7,153 nt of DNA from Dehalococcoidales bacterium. GTDB taxonomy: Bacteria; Chloroflexota; Dehalococcoidia; Dehalococcoidales; UBA2162. Positions within the stretch are counted from its first letter, which is position 1, and every line of letters starts with the position of its first letter. The stretch spans positions 1 to 7,153 of the forward strand of contig JAFGCW010000069.1 of assembly GCA_016932435.1 (NCBI GenBank). Direction: 5' to 3'. Below the pieces are notes generated by a model. It worked only from the letters and a program-made list of their open reading frames with translations. It had not been told where the DNA came from and searched no databases. Positions 1-4,926 of the stretch are shown here, one piece after another. Position numbers and translations under genes: made by a program.

Positions 1-212
1 AAACTAAGTTCAAGTCGATTTCCGGTAAGGTCCCGGATGGGTGAAATTTCTTCCAGGAGTTGTTTGAGTCCCTCTTCCTCGAACCTCTGGAAAGAATCGA
101 GCTGGACCTTGATTAGATTCGGGACTTCAAGAATAGTGGGCAACTTGGCATAAGACTTGCGATTGAGAACTCCCCTGGATTCGGACGCGGAGGCCGTCGA
201 TTGAGATACCAT
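1..212 (-). CDS. rpoB: RNA polymerase beta subunit, N-terminal fragment (runs off the left edge)
   Basis: This is the start of RpoB, the core RNA polymerase subunit that forms much of the catalytic cleft. Reading the minus strand from ATG at 212 gives 70 complete codons before the window ends. After a low-complexity Ser/Ala-rich tail (residues 1-13), the typical RpoB opening appears: [18 protein letters not shown] (residues 24-41), then F44, EEGL (46-49) and [16 protein letters not shown] (56-71). The start is fixed by AAGGAG on the minus strand (223-218), 5 nt from the ATG. The usual neighbour rplL is not immediately upstream. The upstream side is instead a gene-free stretch followed by genes on the opposite strand, and a consensus-like promoter lies at 361-390. 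Only about the first 6 percent of a protein that is normally over 1,100 residues is visible, so nothing can be said about rifampicin-site or catalytic residues. Confidence 0.93.
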   Translation of the reverse strand, partial: MVSQSTASASESRGVLNRKSYAKLPTILEVPNLIKVQLDSFQRFEEEGLKQLLEEISPIRDLTGNRLELS

Positions 213-360
213 TTCATCTCCTTAGATAAACGCAATGATTCTATAGTTATAGACAGCTAATGCGAAGATACATATGCAGACACAGGATTACCTATGGATA
301 TATACATTCGGGAAGGCTAAAAATAAAACACTCGGGGCATTTTCACTATTACAAATATCT

Positions 361-390
361 ATGATATCACTTCAATGTAGGATTTGTCAA
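361..390 (-). promoter_or_regulatory. sigma-70-type promoter for rpoB
   Basis: On the minus strand a perfect -35 hexamer TTGACA (390-385) is followed after 18 bp by TATCAT (366-361). TATCAT is one mismatch from the -10 consensus and has an upstream TGn, giving an extended -10. Transcription would begin near 354, leaving a 5' leader of about 140 nt before the rpoB start at 212. The inference rests on motif match and position only. The leader contains short reading frames (for example 340-317 and 307-257) without ribosome binding sites, and no terminator-like hairpin that I could see. Confidence 0.72.
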
Positions 391-515
391 GTACGAAGCT
401 GAAATATTATTAGAATTTAATAGACGTGCTGCAATCACGATGAGGTAAAGGCTGGTTTGTTAAATGACTCAGGATTTATGTGAGCATAATGTCTTATTGC
501 ATTGTAGCTCTTTTC

Positions 516-532
516 GATAACTGTTATCCACA
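516..532 (+). promoter_or_regulatory. DnaA-box sequence overlapping a short dyad
   Basis: Positions 524-532 read TTATCCACA, a perfect match to the high-affinity DnaA box. It overlaps the dyad GATAAC-T-GTTATC at 516-528. Only one such box was found, there is no AT-rich unwinding element with clustered boxes, and dnaA/dnaN are absent, so this is not called an origin. It lies about 135 bp upstream of the rpoB -35 element, where it could be a regulatory DnaA site, another repressor's operator, or a chance match in AT-rich DNA. Confidence 0.35.
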
Positions 533-1038
533 AAAACGGTGACAGCAGAATTTTCCTATTTTCAAACACTAGGTTAATGGCCTGATTAATTATAACTTTT
601 CATTTGTTGATTTCGTACTGATTTATGGTCCTTATAAAAATACGGTTTTATAACATTTGCATTTATTTTAGTCCAGTTTCTGAAACGGGGCGATGCGATC
701 ATTTGATGGGATAAACCTATATTCGGTCAATGATTCGATTAATTATTAGTATCATAATTTTTAGAAAATATTTAGAAATATCCAGATTGATTCTACTTAT
801 TTTGTGCTTTTGGACTGTTCAAAGTTCCCCAAATAAAACGTTTAATCTTGTGTTTAACTTCGTTTAATGATTGAGTAATCTTTATTTGCTATAGTTGCGA
901 AGAAAGATTACTAATAAATTTTCTCTCAGTGAGCGACTAAATAACAAAAATGGTTTATAAAGGTTTTGAACTAATAATCAATGAGCAGTTCACTAGTCTT
1001 AACGTTTTGTACGTGGTGTGGCAAATCGACAAGAACTA

Positions 1039-1068
1039 CTCTATCCTTTTCTTAATTTAAGGATAGAG
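1039..1068 (+). promoter_or_regulatory. perfect 10-bp stem-loop upstream of the exported-protein operon
   Basis: CTCTATCCTT (1039-1048) is exactly complementary to AAGGATAGAG (1059-1068) across a 10-nt AT-rich loop. No T-tract follows on either strand, so it is not a normal intrinsic terminator. It sits about 90 nt before the start at 1156 and is likely inside the 5' leader or is a protein-binding operator. No sequence seen pairs it convincingly with the ribosome binding site. Confidence 0.5.
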
Positions 1069-1083
1069 CTAACATCGTATATT

Positions 1084-1105
1084 TTGTTATCAATATTGAT
1101 TACAA
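1084..1105 (+). promoter_or_regulatory. operator-like 22-bp palindrome
   Basis: Positions 1084-1105 form two 11-bp arms, TTGTTATCAAT and ATTGATTACAA, that mirror each other with a single mismatch pair. The central 12 bp, ATCAATATTGAT (1089-1100), is a perfect palindrome. This is the size and symmetry expected of an operator for a dimeric repressor. It lies 50 bp before the start at 1156, so it could control the 1156-2249 operon. The regulator is not in the window, unless it is the response regulator at 4255, which usually prefers direct repeats. Confidence 0.45.
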
Positions 1106-1155
1106 GGTCGAATATCTAATACTTAAAGACAGATAATAATCCAAGGAGGAAAGTT

Positions 1156-1680
1156 GTGAAAAAGTCATTTAACAATAAATTGTTTTTCATGACGATTATT
1201 GGTATTGGTATATTGATTGGGGTATTAAGCGGAACTGGAATCGCTTATGCAAGCGTGGTAAACCATTATCTTAGTGTTGGCACTTCGACATATACATCAT
1301 ATTTTGATGAAAGTATATGGTCTGGGGAGGAATTTTATTTTCAAAACAATCAACGTATTACGATGTCTGCAGACAAGTCAGATGTGACATTTGTTACTGC
1401 TGGGTATCCTTACGGTTCCACTTGCTATCTCAATGGTGACTCTAATGATCCCACGGGAATTAAGTACGGGCCTTTATTTATTTGGGATGAATATGGATAT
1501 AATTCGCAAGTCTTTTATAATTTTTTCTGCTGGCCAATAGATGGATACGACTACTATAGTAGTACATATTGGTATTATGGAGATATGGATTCGACGAATA
1601 ATAGTGTGCTATCACAGCAGAACATATTAAATGGATCGTCCCCGATTGCACAAGAATATTCTAGTTACATTACACAATAG
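1156..1680 (+). CDS. secreted tyrosine-rich protein of unknown function
   Basis: I do not recognise this 174-residue protein. It starts with GTG at 1156, supported by a strong AAGGAGG (1143-1149) 6 nt upstream. The N-terminus is a clear signal peptide: basic MKKSFNNK, a hydrophobic core at about residues 9-29, and an AYA|S signal peptidase I site predicting cleavage after residue 32. The mature part (about 142 residues) is exceptionally aromatic. It has 19 tyrosines, and residues 120-141 contain 12 Tyr/Phe/Trp in 22. Two cysteines in the mature part (C90, C125) could form a disulfide. It lacks a lipobox, a C-terminal anchor and a sorting motif, so release from the cell or non-covalent wall/glycan binding are both possible. 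The gene ends 32 bp before the next start, which has the same kind of ribosome binding site, indicating an operon. The coding sequence is AT-rich compared with the genes from 4255 onwards. Exported status is well supported; function is open. Confidence 0.8.
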   Translation: MKKSFNNKLFFMTIIGIGILIGVLSGTGIAYASVVNHYLSVGTSTYTSYFDESIWSGEEFYFQNNQRITMSADKSDVTFVTAGYPYGSTCYLNGDSNDPTGIKYGPLFIWDEYGYNSQVFYNFFCWPIDGYDYYSSTYWYYGDMDSTNNSVLSQQNILNGSSPIAQEYSSYITQ

Positions 1681-1712
1681 TCATTATTTCTATTTATCAA
1701 GGAGGAGCCACG

Positions 1713-2249
1713 ATGAAATCAAAGCTAAGAACTAAGACGATTATTGCTATGTGTATATTGATTATACCTGCCGTTCTCTCGTTTGTTTTGACGAATGCAT
1801 TGATCAATAATGGGTCAGCATCTGCAGATGATGGGAAATATTTCTCATCTGTTGAAACATTAGAAGAAGCATCTCGACTGGTAGGATATCATGTCTCAAC
1901 GCCAAGCTTTGTCCCAGACGACTTTAAAAATCCCCCTAGTATTACGGTGTTTGATTCTGGTGCAAATTTACCGATGCGTGTTATGCAGATATGGAGTTCT
2001 GCGGATGATATTTACTTCCTATTAATACAAGACCCTAGCTTGGACGGAATAGGTGGTGGTACGTCAGCTGAAGTTTGCGATATGCTCGGTGAGAAGCAGT
2101 TTTTAGAAGCAAATAATAACAGGCCAGGGATTCTTTCCTTATATTGGCGAAATGAAGATATGGCCTATTCCATCGCAGGAACTCTAAGAGGAATTCTTGA
2201 TGAAGTTGTTTTAGAGAAAATAGCATCTTCAGTAATGATTAATAAATAA
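1713..2249 (+). CDS. exported DUF4367-like protein
   Basis: This 178-residue protein starts at ATG 1713 behind AAGGAGGAG (1699-1707). It begins with a basic segment (MKSKLRTK) and a hydrophobic span at about residues 9-31. An ASA|D stretch at 36-39 could be a signal peptidase site, so it is either secreted or anchored by its N-terminus. From about residue 45 the pattern resembles DUF4367: SVETLEEASRLVGYHVSTPSFVP (split here as SVETLEEASRL, 46-56, and VGYHVSTPSFVP, 57-68), a middle beta-rich part (MQIWSS, YFLLIQDPS), LYWRNEDMAYSIAGTL (143-158) and a closing VLEKIASSV helix (166-174). In other Gram-positive-type bacteria this domain is often the extracytoplasmic part of anti-sigma-factor-like proteins. 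No zinc-finger anti-sigma domain or partner sigma gene is visible here, so that role is not claimed. It is probably co-transcribed with 1156-1680 and may act with it at the cell surface. Confidence 0.78.
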   Translation: MKSKLRTKTIIAMCILIIPAVLSFVLTNALINNGSASADDGKYFSSVETLEEASRLVGYHVSTPSFVPDDFKNPPSITVFDSGANLPMRVMQIWSSADDIYFLLIQDPSLDGIGGGTSAEVCDMLGEKQFLEANNNRPGILSLYWRNEDMAYSIAGTLRGILDEVVLEKIASSVMINK

Positions 2250-2714
2250 TCGAGCATTAATGACGTTTAACGGGGATTAGCTGTTTGAGTGAATAACACC
2301 TGAGTCGTTAATATATAGTTAATCCCCGTTTTCCTAACGTCAAGTAGTAACATATAAAATTTATAAGGAGCTAATCTTAATTATCCGTTGATTTTTATGC
2401 TATATCGAGTTGTATTTTCTTGATGGTTTCCGTTTCGTGTTAACCTTCATTTGACAAAATTAATTTAATCTGAGACGAAATCATTGTTTAATATCTTTCA
2501 CTTAGGACAGTAGTAGGTAAGAAAATGACTGCCTGATGAAATCAACAACCATTGAAAAATGTTGAGGTTGTGTCAATATTTTACAACAATGGAATACAGT
2601 AATTGGGTTATTAAGCTATTGATGTTAACTAGAATAGTAAGGCAAGCCACTGACTTTTCATTCTATAAAAAACAATATTTAACCTTTGCTGGGACATTTT
2701 ATCTGGTTTAACTC
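2250..2714. other. AT-rich convergent intergenic region
   Basis: No gene is supported in this 465-bp gap between the ends of two convergent transcription units. Apart from the inverted repeat at 2261-2342 it holds an isolated TTGACA (2451-2456) with no matching -10, and a weak hairpin-forming stretch around 2545-2571. A TTGTGTCAATATTTTACAA element (2568-2586) resembles the palindrome at 1084-1105. No clear T-tract terminator for the minus-strand lipoprotein was found. A T-run on the minus strand at about 2673-2668 has only a poor stem in front of it. Confidence 0.5.
2261..2342 (+). terminator. nested inverted repeat, probable terminator of the exported-protein operon
   Basis: Starting 12 bp after the stop at 2249, AACGGGGATTA (2269-2279) pairs perfectly with TAATCCCCGTT (2320-2330). 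With G-U pairs the stem extends inward to about 16 bp (to 2284/2315). TTTT follows the CCCCG strand (2329-2332), which supports a plus-strand terminator, although the loop of about 30 nt is long and the T-run short. An outer pair, TGACGTT (2261-2267) and AACGTCA (2336-2342), adds a second, offset inverted repeat, so the 82-bp unit has mirrored ends. It could alternatively be a small mobile or repetitive element that serves as a terminator. Confidence 0.55.
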
Positions 2715-4046
2715 CTATTTACCGATTATTTCCGGCGGAATAAGAAGACTGCCCAGATTTACTCCCCGGTTCTGAAGCTTGGGAGCGTATTCTTTTAACG
2801 ATTGTTCATCAAGGGGATTACCATCAAGGTAGCAGTTGCGGAGATTTTCAAGGGCCATTATCGGCGATATATCGTTAATCCGGTTATCGCGTAAAGCCAA
2901 CAAATAAAGGTTGCTCATCGAAGCCAGCGCGGAAAGATCACTTATCTCATTTTCATCGAGAGAAAGATGTTCCATTTTCGTAAGCGAAAAAAGCGGTGAT
3001 ATATCGTTAATCCGGTTATTCTTCAAATACAGTTCAGTCAGATCACTCAGCGCGGCCAAAGGCAGGAGGTCATCTACCTGGTTATTCCGTAGCGATAACT
3101 TTTTGAGTCTATCCATGGATGATAAGGACGTAATATTGTTTATCTGATTATTATCAAGCGAGAGGTAGGTAATATTTTGCAGGTACTGCAGCGGGCTTAT
3201 ATCCGTTATTTCGTTGTAGTCTAATTCAAGAACGGTAAGTTCGGTCAGGTTACCAAGGGGAGAACAATCACTTATCCGATTATGACCGAGGTAGAGTCTC
3301 TCAAGTTTGGAAAGAGCCGAAAGAGAATCAATTTCACTTATCCCGGCGTAGCTGATTCCTAGTTCGGTCAGGCTGGTTAAAGATCTTAACGCTGATACAT
3401 CGGTTATTTCGTTGTCTCCTAGGTTTAGGTACTCCAATTCTTTCATCGAAGATAAAGCCGATATATCAGTAAACAGATTGCCCCCGAGCCCGAGGGTATT
3501 AAGCTGGGCTAGTTCTGCCAGGGGTGACAGATTGATTATTCTGTTGCCTGATATATTAAGGCTGACGAGACCGGTCAGGTTGGACAGGACGGAGATATCT
3601 TCGATATTATTGCCTGAAAGACCGAGATCTACCAGATTGGGCAGTGAACCAAGAGGTGAAATATCGCTTATCAGGTTCTCACTTAGTTCCAACTTCTCTA
3701 GGGCAGTAAGCTGAGAAATCAGTGAGATATCCTCGATGCGGTTCCCTAACAGGTTAAGTTCGACTATGTTTATACAGAATTCGATTCCTGAGAGATCGCG
3801 GATGTAATTTAATCTCTGCGTTGGGGTGGTTCGCTGCGGAATGATTGTAAGTTCAGTTATTTTTTCAAGGTCCGAGTTGCGCAGAGAGCCGAACCGCTTA
3901 CCCGCCGCTTCTTTCAAAGCTGATCTAAGTTCGGAGTCAGGGATATCGACCTTTTCACCGGTACTCGTGTCACAACCGGCAAATCCCGCGAATAATCCCA
4001 ACAAAAGGCATAGTATTAAAAATATTAATCCAGATTTCTTTATCAT
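2715..4046 (-). CDS. leucine-rich repeat lipoprotein (internalin/SDS22-type repeats)
   Basis: The 443-residue product starts with a lipoprotein signal peptide: MIKK, a Leu/Ile-rich core, and lipobox FAGC with lipidated Cys25, so it is probably tethered to the outer face of the cytoplasmic membrane. Residues 35-75 form a helical cap (IPDSELRSALKEA, NSDLEKITEL) typical of bacterial LRR proteins. Residues 93-422 are fifteen LRRs of exactly 22 residues with consensus LxxLxLxxNxIxDISxLxxL. The conserved Asn falls at 102, 124, 146 and onward to 410 without one insertion or deletion. The exception is residue 234, where Ala replaces Asn (ISYAGIS). The C-terminal cap (NPLDEQSLKEYAPKL, then NRGVNL) is the usual end of such domains. 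There is no catalytic domain, so it is most likely a ligand- or adhesion-type surface protein. The ribosome binding site is weak: GGAG lies about 24 nt upstream and in-frame stops exclude a longer protein. It is divergent from the two-component operon, which may regulate it. Confidence 0.9.
   Translation of the reverse strand: MIKKSGLIFLILCLLLGLFAGFAGCDTSTGEKVDIPDSELRSALKEAAGKRFGSLRNSDLEKITELTIIPQRTTPTQRLNYIRDLSGIEFCINIVELNLLGNRIEDISLISQLTALEKLELSENLISDISPLGSLPNLVDLGLSGNNIEDISVLSNLTGLVSLNISGNRIINLSPLAELAQLNTLGLGGNLFTDISALSSMKELEYLNLGDNEITDVSALRSLTSLTELGISYAGISEIDSLSALSKLERLYLGHNRISDCSPLGNLTELTVLELDYNEITDISPLQYLQNITYLSLDNNQINNITSLSSMDRLKKLSLRNNQVDDLLPLAALSDLTELYLKNNRINDISPLFSLTKMEHLSLDENEISDLSALASMSNLYLLALRDNRINDISPIMALENLRNCYLDGNPLDEQSLKEYAPKLQNRGVNLGSLLIPPEIIGK
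2781..3770 (-). repeat. fifteen in-frame 66-bp tandem units encoding LRRs
   Basis: The 22-residue protein repeat corresponds to fifteen consecutive 66-bp units. Most have diverged, but some keep near-identical DNA. For example, GATATATCGTTAATCCGGTT, followed by AT, occurs at 2866-2887 and again at 2998-3019, exactly two units apart. Retained identity and perfect phase suggest growth by whole-unit duplication, so repeat number may vary between strains. Confidence 0.85.
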
Positions 4047-4061
4047 TGACTGTTATTTCTA

Positions 4062-4070
4062 ATTTTATCA
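4062..4070 (-). promoter_or_regulatory. possible proximal extended -10 for the LRR lipoprotein gene
   Basis: On the minus strand TGATAAAAT (4070-4062) matches the extended -10 pattern TGnTATAAT with one mismatch. A start near 4055 would leave a leader of only about 8 nt, which would fit the absence of a close ribosome binding site before the start at 4046. No good -35 lies 16-18 bp upstream. It competes with the -10 at 4129-4124 as the promoter of this gene. Confidence 0.3.
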
Positions 4071-4123
4071 CTCCAGGATGAATTTAACATGAAATAAGGC
4101 GGGTGATGTTTTTTCCTGGTTTT

Positions 4124-4131
4124 ATTATAAT
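4124..4131. promoter_or_regulatory. self-complementary -10 octamer, candidate bidirectional promoter
   Basis: ATTATAAT is its own reverse complement, so a perfect TATAAT is presented on both strands: plus 4126-4131 and minus 4129-4124. It lies between the divergent lipoprotein gene (start 4046) and response regulator gene (start 4255). Starts would be near 4138 (plus) and 4117 (minus), giving leaders of about 117 and 70 nt. Neither direction has a good -35, so activation by a regulator would be expected if it is used. Symmetric -10 elements driving divergent transcription are known in bacteria; use here is inferred. Confidence 0.45.
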
Positions 4132-4194
4132 GGTGCGGTTTACCAGATTCATGTTTTATTAATCTCGCCGTGATAAACTTGAAAACGGGAGTAT

Positions 4195-4251
4195 ATGAAG
4201 GAGCAATCGGTTAGAGAAGTATCAGATATCGATGATCTTGTAGTGAGGTGA
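4195..4251 (+). CDS. possible 18-codon upstream leader ORF
   Basis: An ATG at 4195 opens an 18-codon frame (MKEQSVREVSDIDDLVVR) that stops at TGA 4249-4251, three bases before the response regulator ATG and overlapping its ribosome binding site. GGGAG (4187-4191) lies upstream but only 3 nt from the ATG, which is short. If translated it could couple ribosome arrival to the regulator gene. A frame of this length is expected by chance, so this is a weak call. Confidence 0.2.
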   Translation: MKEQSVREVSDIDDLVVR

Positions 4252-4254
4252 AAT

Positions 4255-4926
4255 ATGAGGATACTGGTTATCGAAGATAATCAGCAACTGGCCGACCTTC
4301 TCAATCGTGGCCTTTCTGAGGCAGGCTATGCCGTGGATATCGCTCTCAGCGGGGAGGAGGGTGAGGAATATATCGAGAGCGTACCTTATGACCTGTTGAT
4401 ACTGGACATAATATTGCCCGGGAAAGATGGCATCGCTGTTTGCCGTGGATTGCGACAAAATGGAATTAAACTCCCGATTCTCATGCTGACGGCCAAAAAC
4501 AGTCTTGGCGATAAGATCGAGGGACTGGACAGTGGTGCCGATGATTATTTGGTAAAACCTTTTGAATTTGAAGAGTTGTACGCGAGAATACGAGCCCTTC
4601 TTAGACGTGAGGAAAATCTGATACCCCAAAAGCTGCAAATTGGCAGTCTGGTTTTTGATACTAAAGCCCGACAGGTTTGGTGTGGACAGACGGTGATTGA
4701 ACTTACTTCTAAAGAATTTGCCATATTGGAATACCTGGCGCGCCATCCTAATCTGGTGATTACACGGACGATGCTGGAACAACATGTCTGGAACCTGGGC
4801 CTTGACAGTACTTCCAATCTGATAGACGTATACATCAGCCGGCTCCGGAGGAAGATAGATATTGCAGGAGAAACCAGCCTGATACAGACGGTAAAGGGAG
4901 TTGGCTACCGGCTGGCGATACAATGA
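4255..4926 (+). CDS. OmpR/PhoB-family two-component response regulator
   Basis: This is a full-length (223-residue) DNA-binding response regulator. The receiver domain (about 1-115) has all hallmark residues: acidic pair E7/D8, phosphoacceptor D51 in LILDIILPGKDG, switch T79 in MLTAK and K101 in YLVKPF. The C-terminal winged-helix domain (about 125-223) shows the usual ELTSKEFAILEYLARHP, a DVYISRLRRKID recognition-helix region and the terminal QTVKGVGYRL wing. GAGGTG at 4245-4250 supports the start at 4255. The stop overlaps the kinase start as ATGA (4923-4926), indicating translational coupling and a cognate pair. Phosphorylation should promote dimerisation and binding upstream of target promoters. 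The nearest candidate targets are its own promoter and the divergent LRR lipoprotein gene. The subfamily resembles CusR/MprA-like regulators, but the signal cannot be deduced. Confidence 0.95.
   Translation: MRILVIEDNQQLADLLNRGLSEAGYAVDIALSGEEGEEYIESVPYDLLILDIILPGKDGIAVCRGLRQNGIKLPILMLTAKNSLGDKIEGLDSGADDYLVKPFEFEELYARIRALLRREENLIPQKLQIGSLVFDTKARQVWCGQTVIELTSKEFAILEYLARHPNLVITRTMLEQHVWNLGLDSTSNLIDVYISRLRRKIDIAGETSLIQTVKGVGYRLAIQ

Larger units (their letters stand above)
213..1155. other. AT-rich divergent intergenic region between rpoB and the exported-protein operon
   Basis: This 943-bp stretch holds no convincing gene. Short open frames such as 465-521, 625-714 and 692-748 (18-29 codons) have no ribosome binding site and no recognisable product. 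It contains the rpoB promoter, a DnaA-box sequence overlapping a GATAAC/GTTATC dyad, two 8-bp TTTAGAAA direct repeats 11 bp apart (760-767, 771-778), two CGTTTAAT copies (839-846, 861-868), a 10-bp stem-loop and a near-perfect 22-bp palindrome. The base composition is visibly more AT-rich than rpoB on one side and the 4255-7153 block on the other. It could be a regulatory region, the decayed remains of an insertion, or both. Confidence 0.6.

Noticed and set aside
213..1155. Replication origin suggested by the DnaA box in AT-rich DNA
   Set aside because: Only one box was found, with no box cluster and no dnaA, dnaN or similar origin-linked gene nearby.
2035..2226. 63-codon minus frame inside the DUF4367-like gene
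   Set aside because: The opposite strand has a coherent exported-protein frame with a strong ribosome binding site.
2451..2479. TTGACA as a promoter in the convergent gap
   Set aside because: No -10-like hexamer occurs at 16-18 bp spacing and no gene follows on that strand.
2911..4062. Three plus-strand open frames of 78-100 codons (2911-3147, 3412-3714, 3826-4062)
   Set aside because: They lie antisense to the LRR gene. The repeating 66-bp units keep an antisense frame open, and the products are repetitive artefacts without export or domain signals.
4222..4923. 233-codon open frame on the minus strand opposite the response regulator
   Set aside because: It mirrors almost the whole regulator gene, has no family resemblance or ribosome binding site, and the plus frame encodes every hallmark residue of the family.
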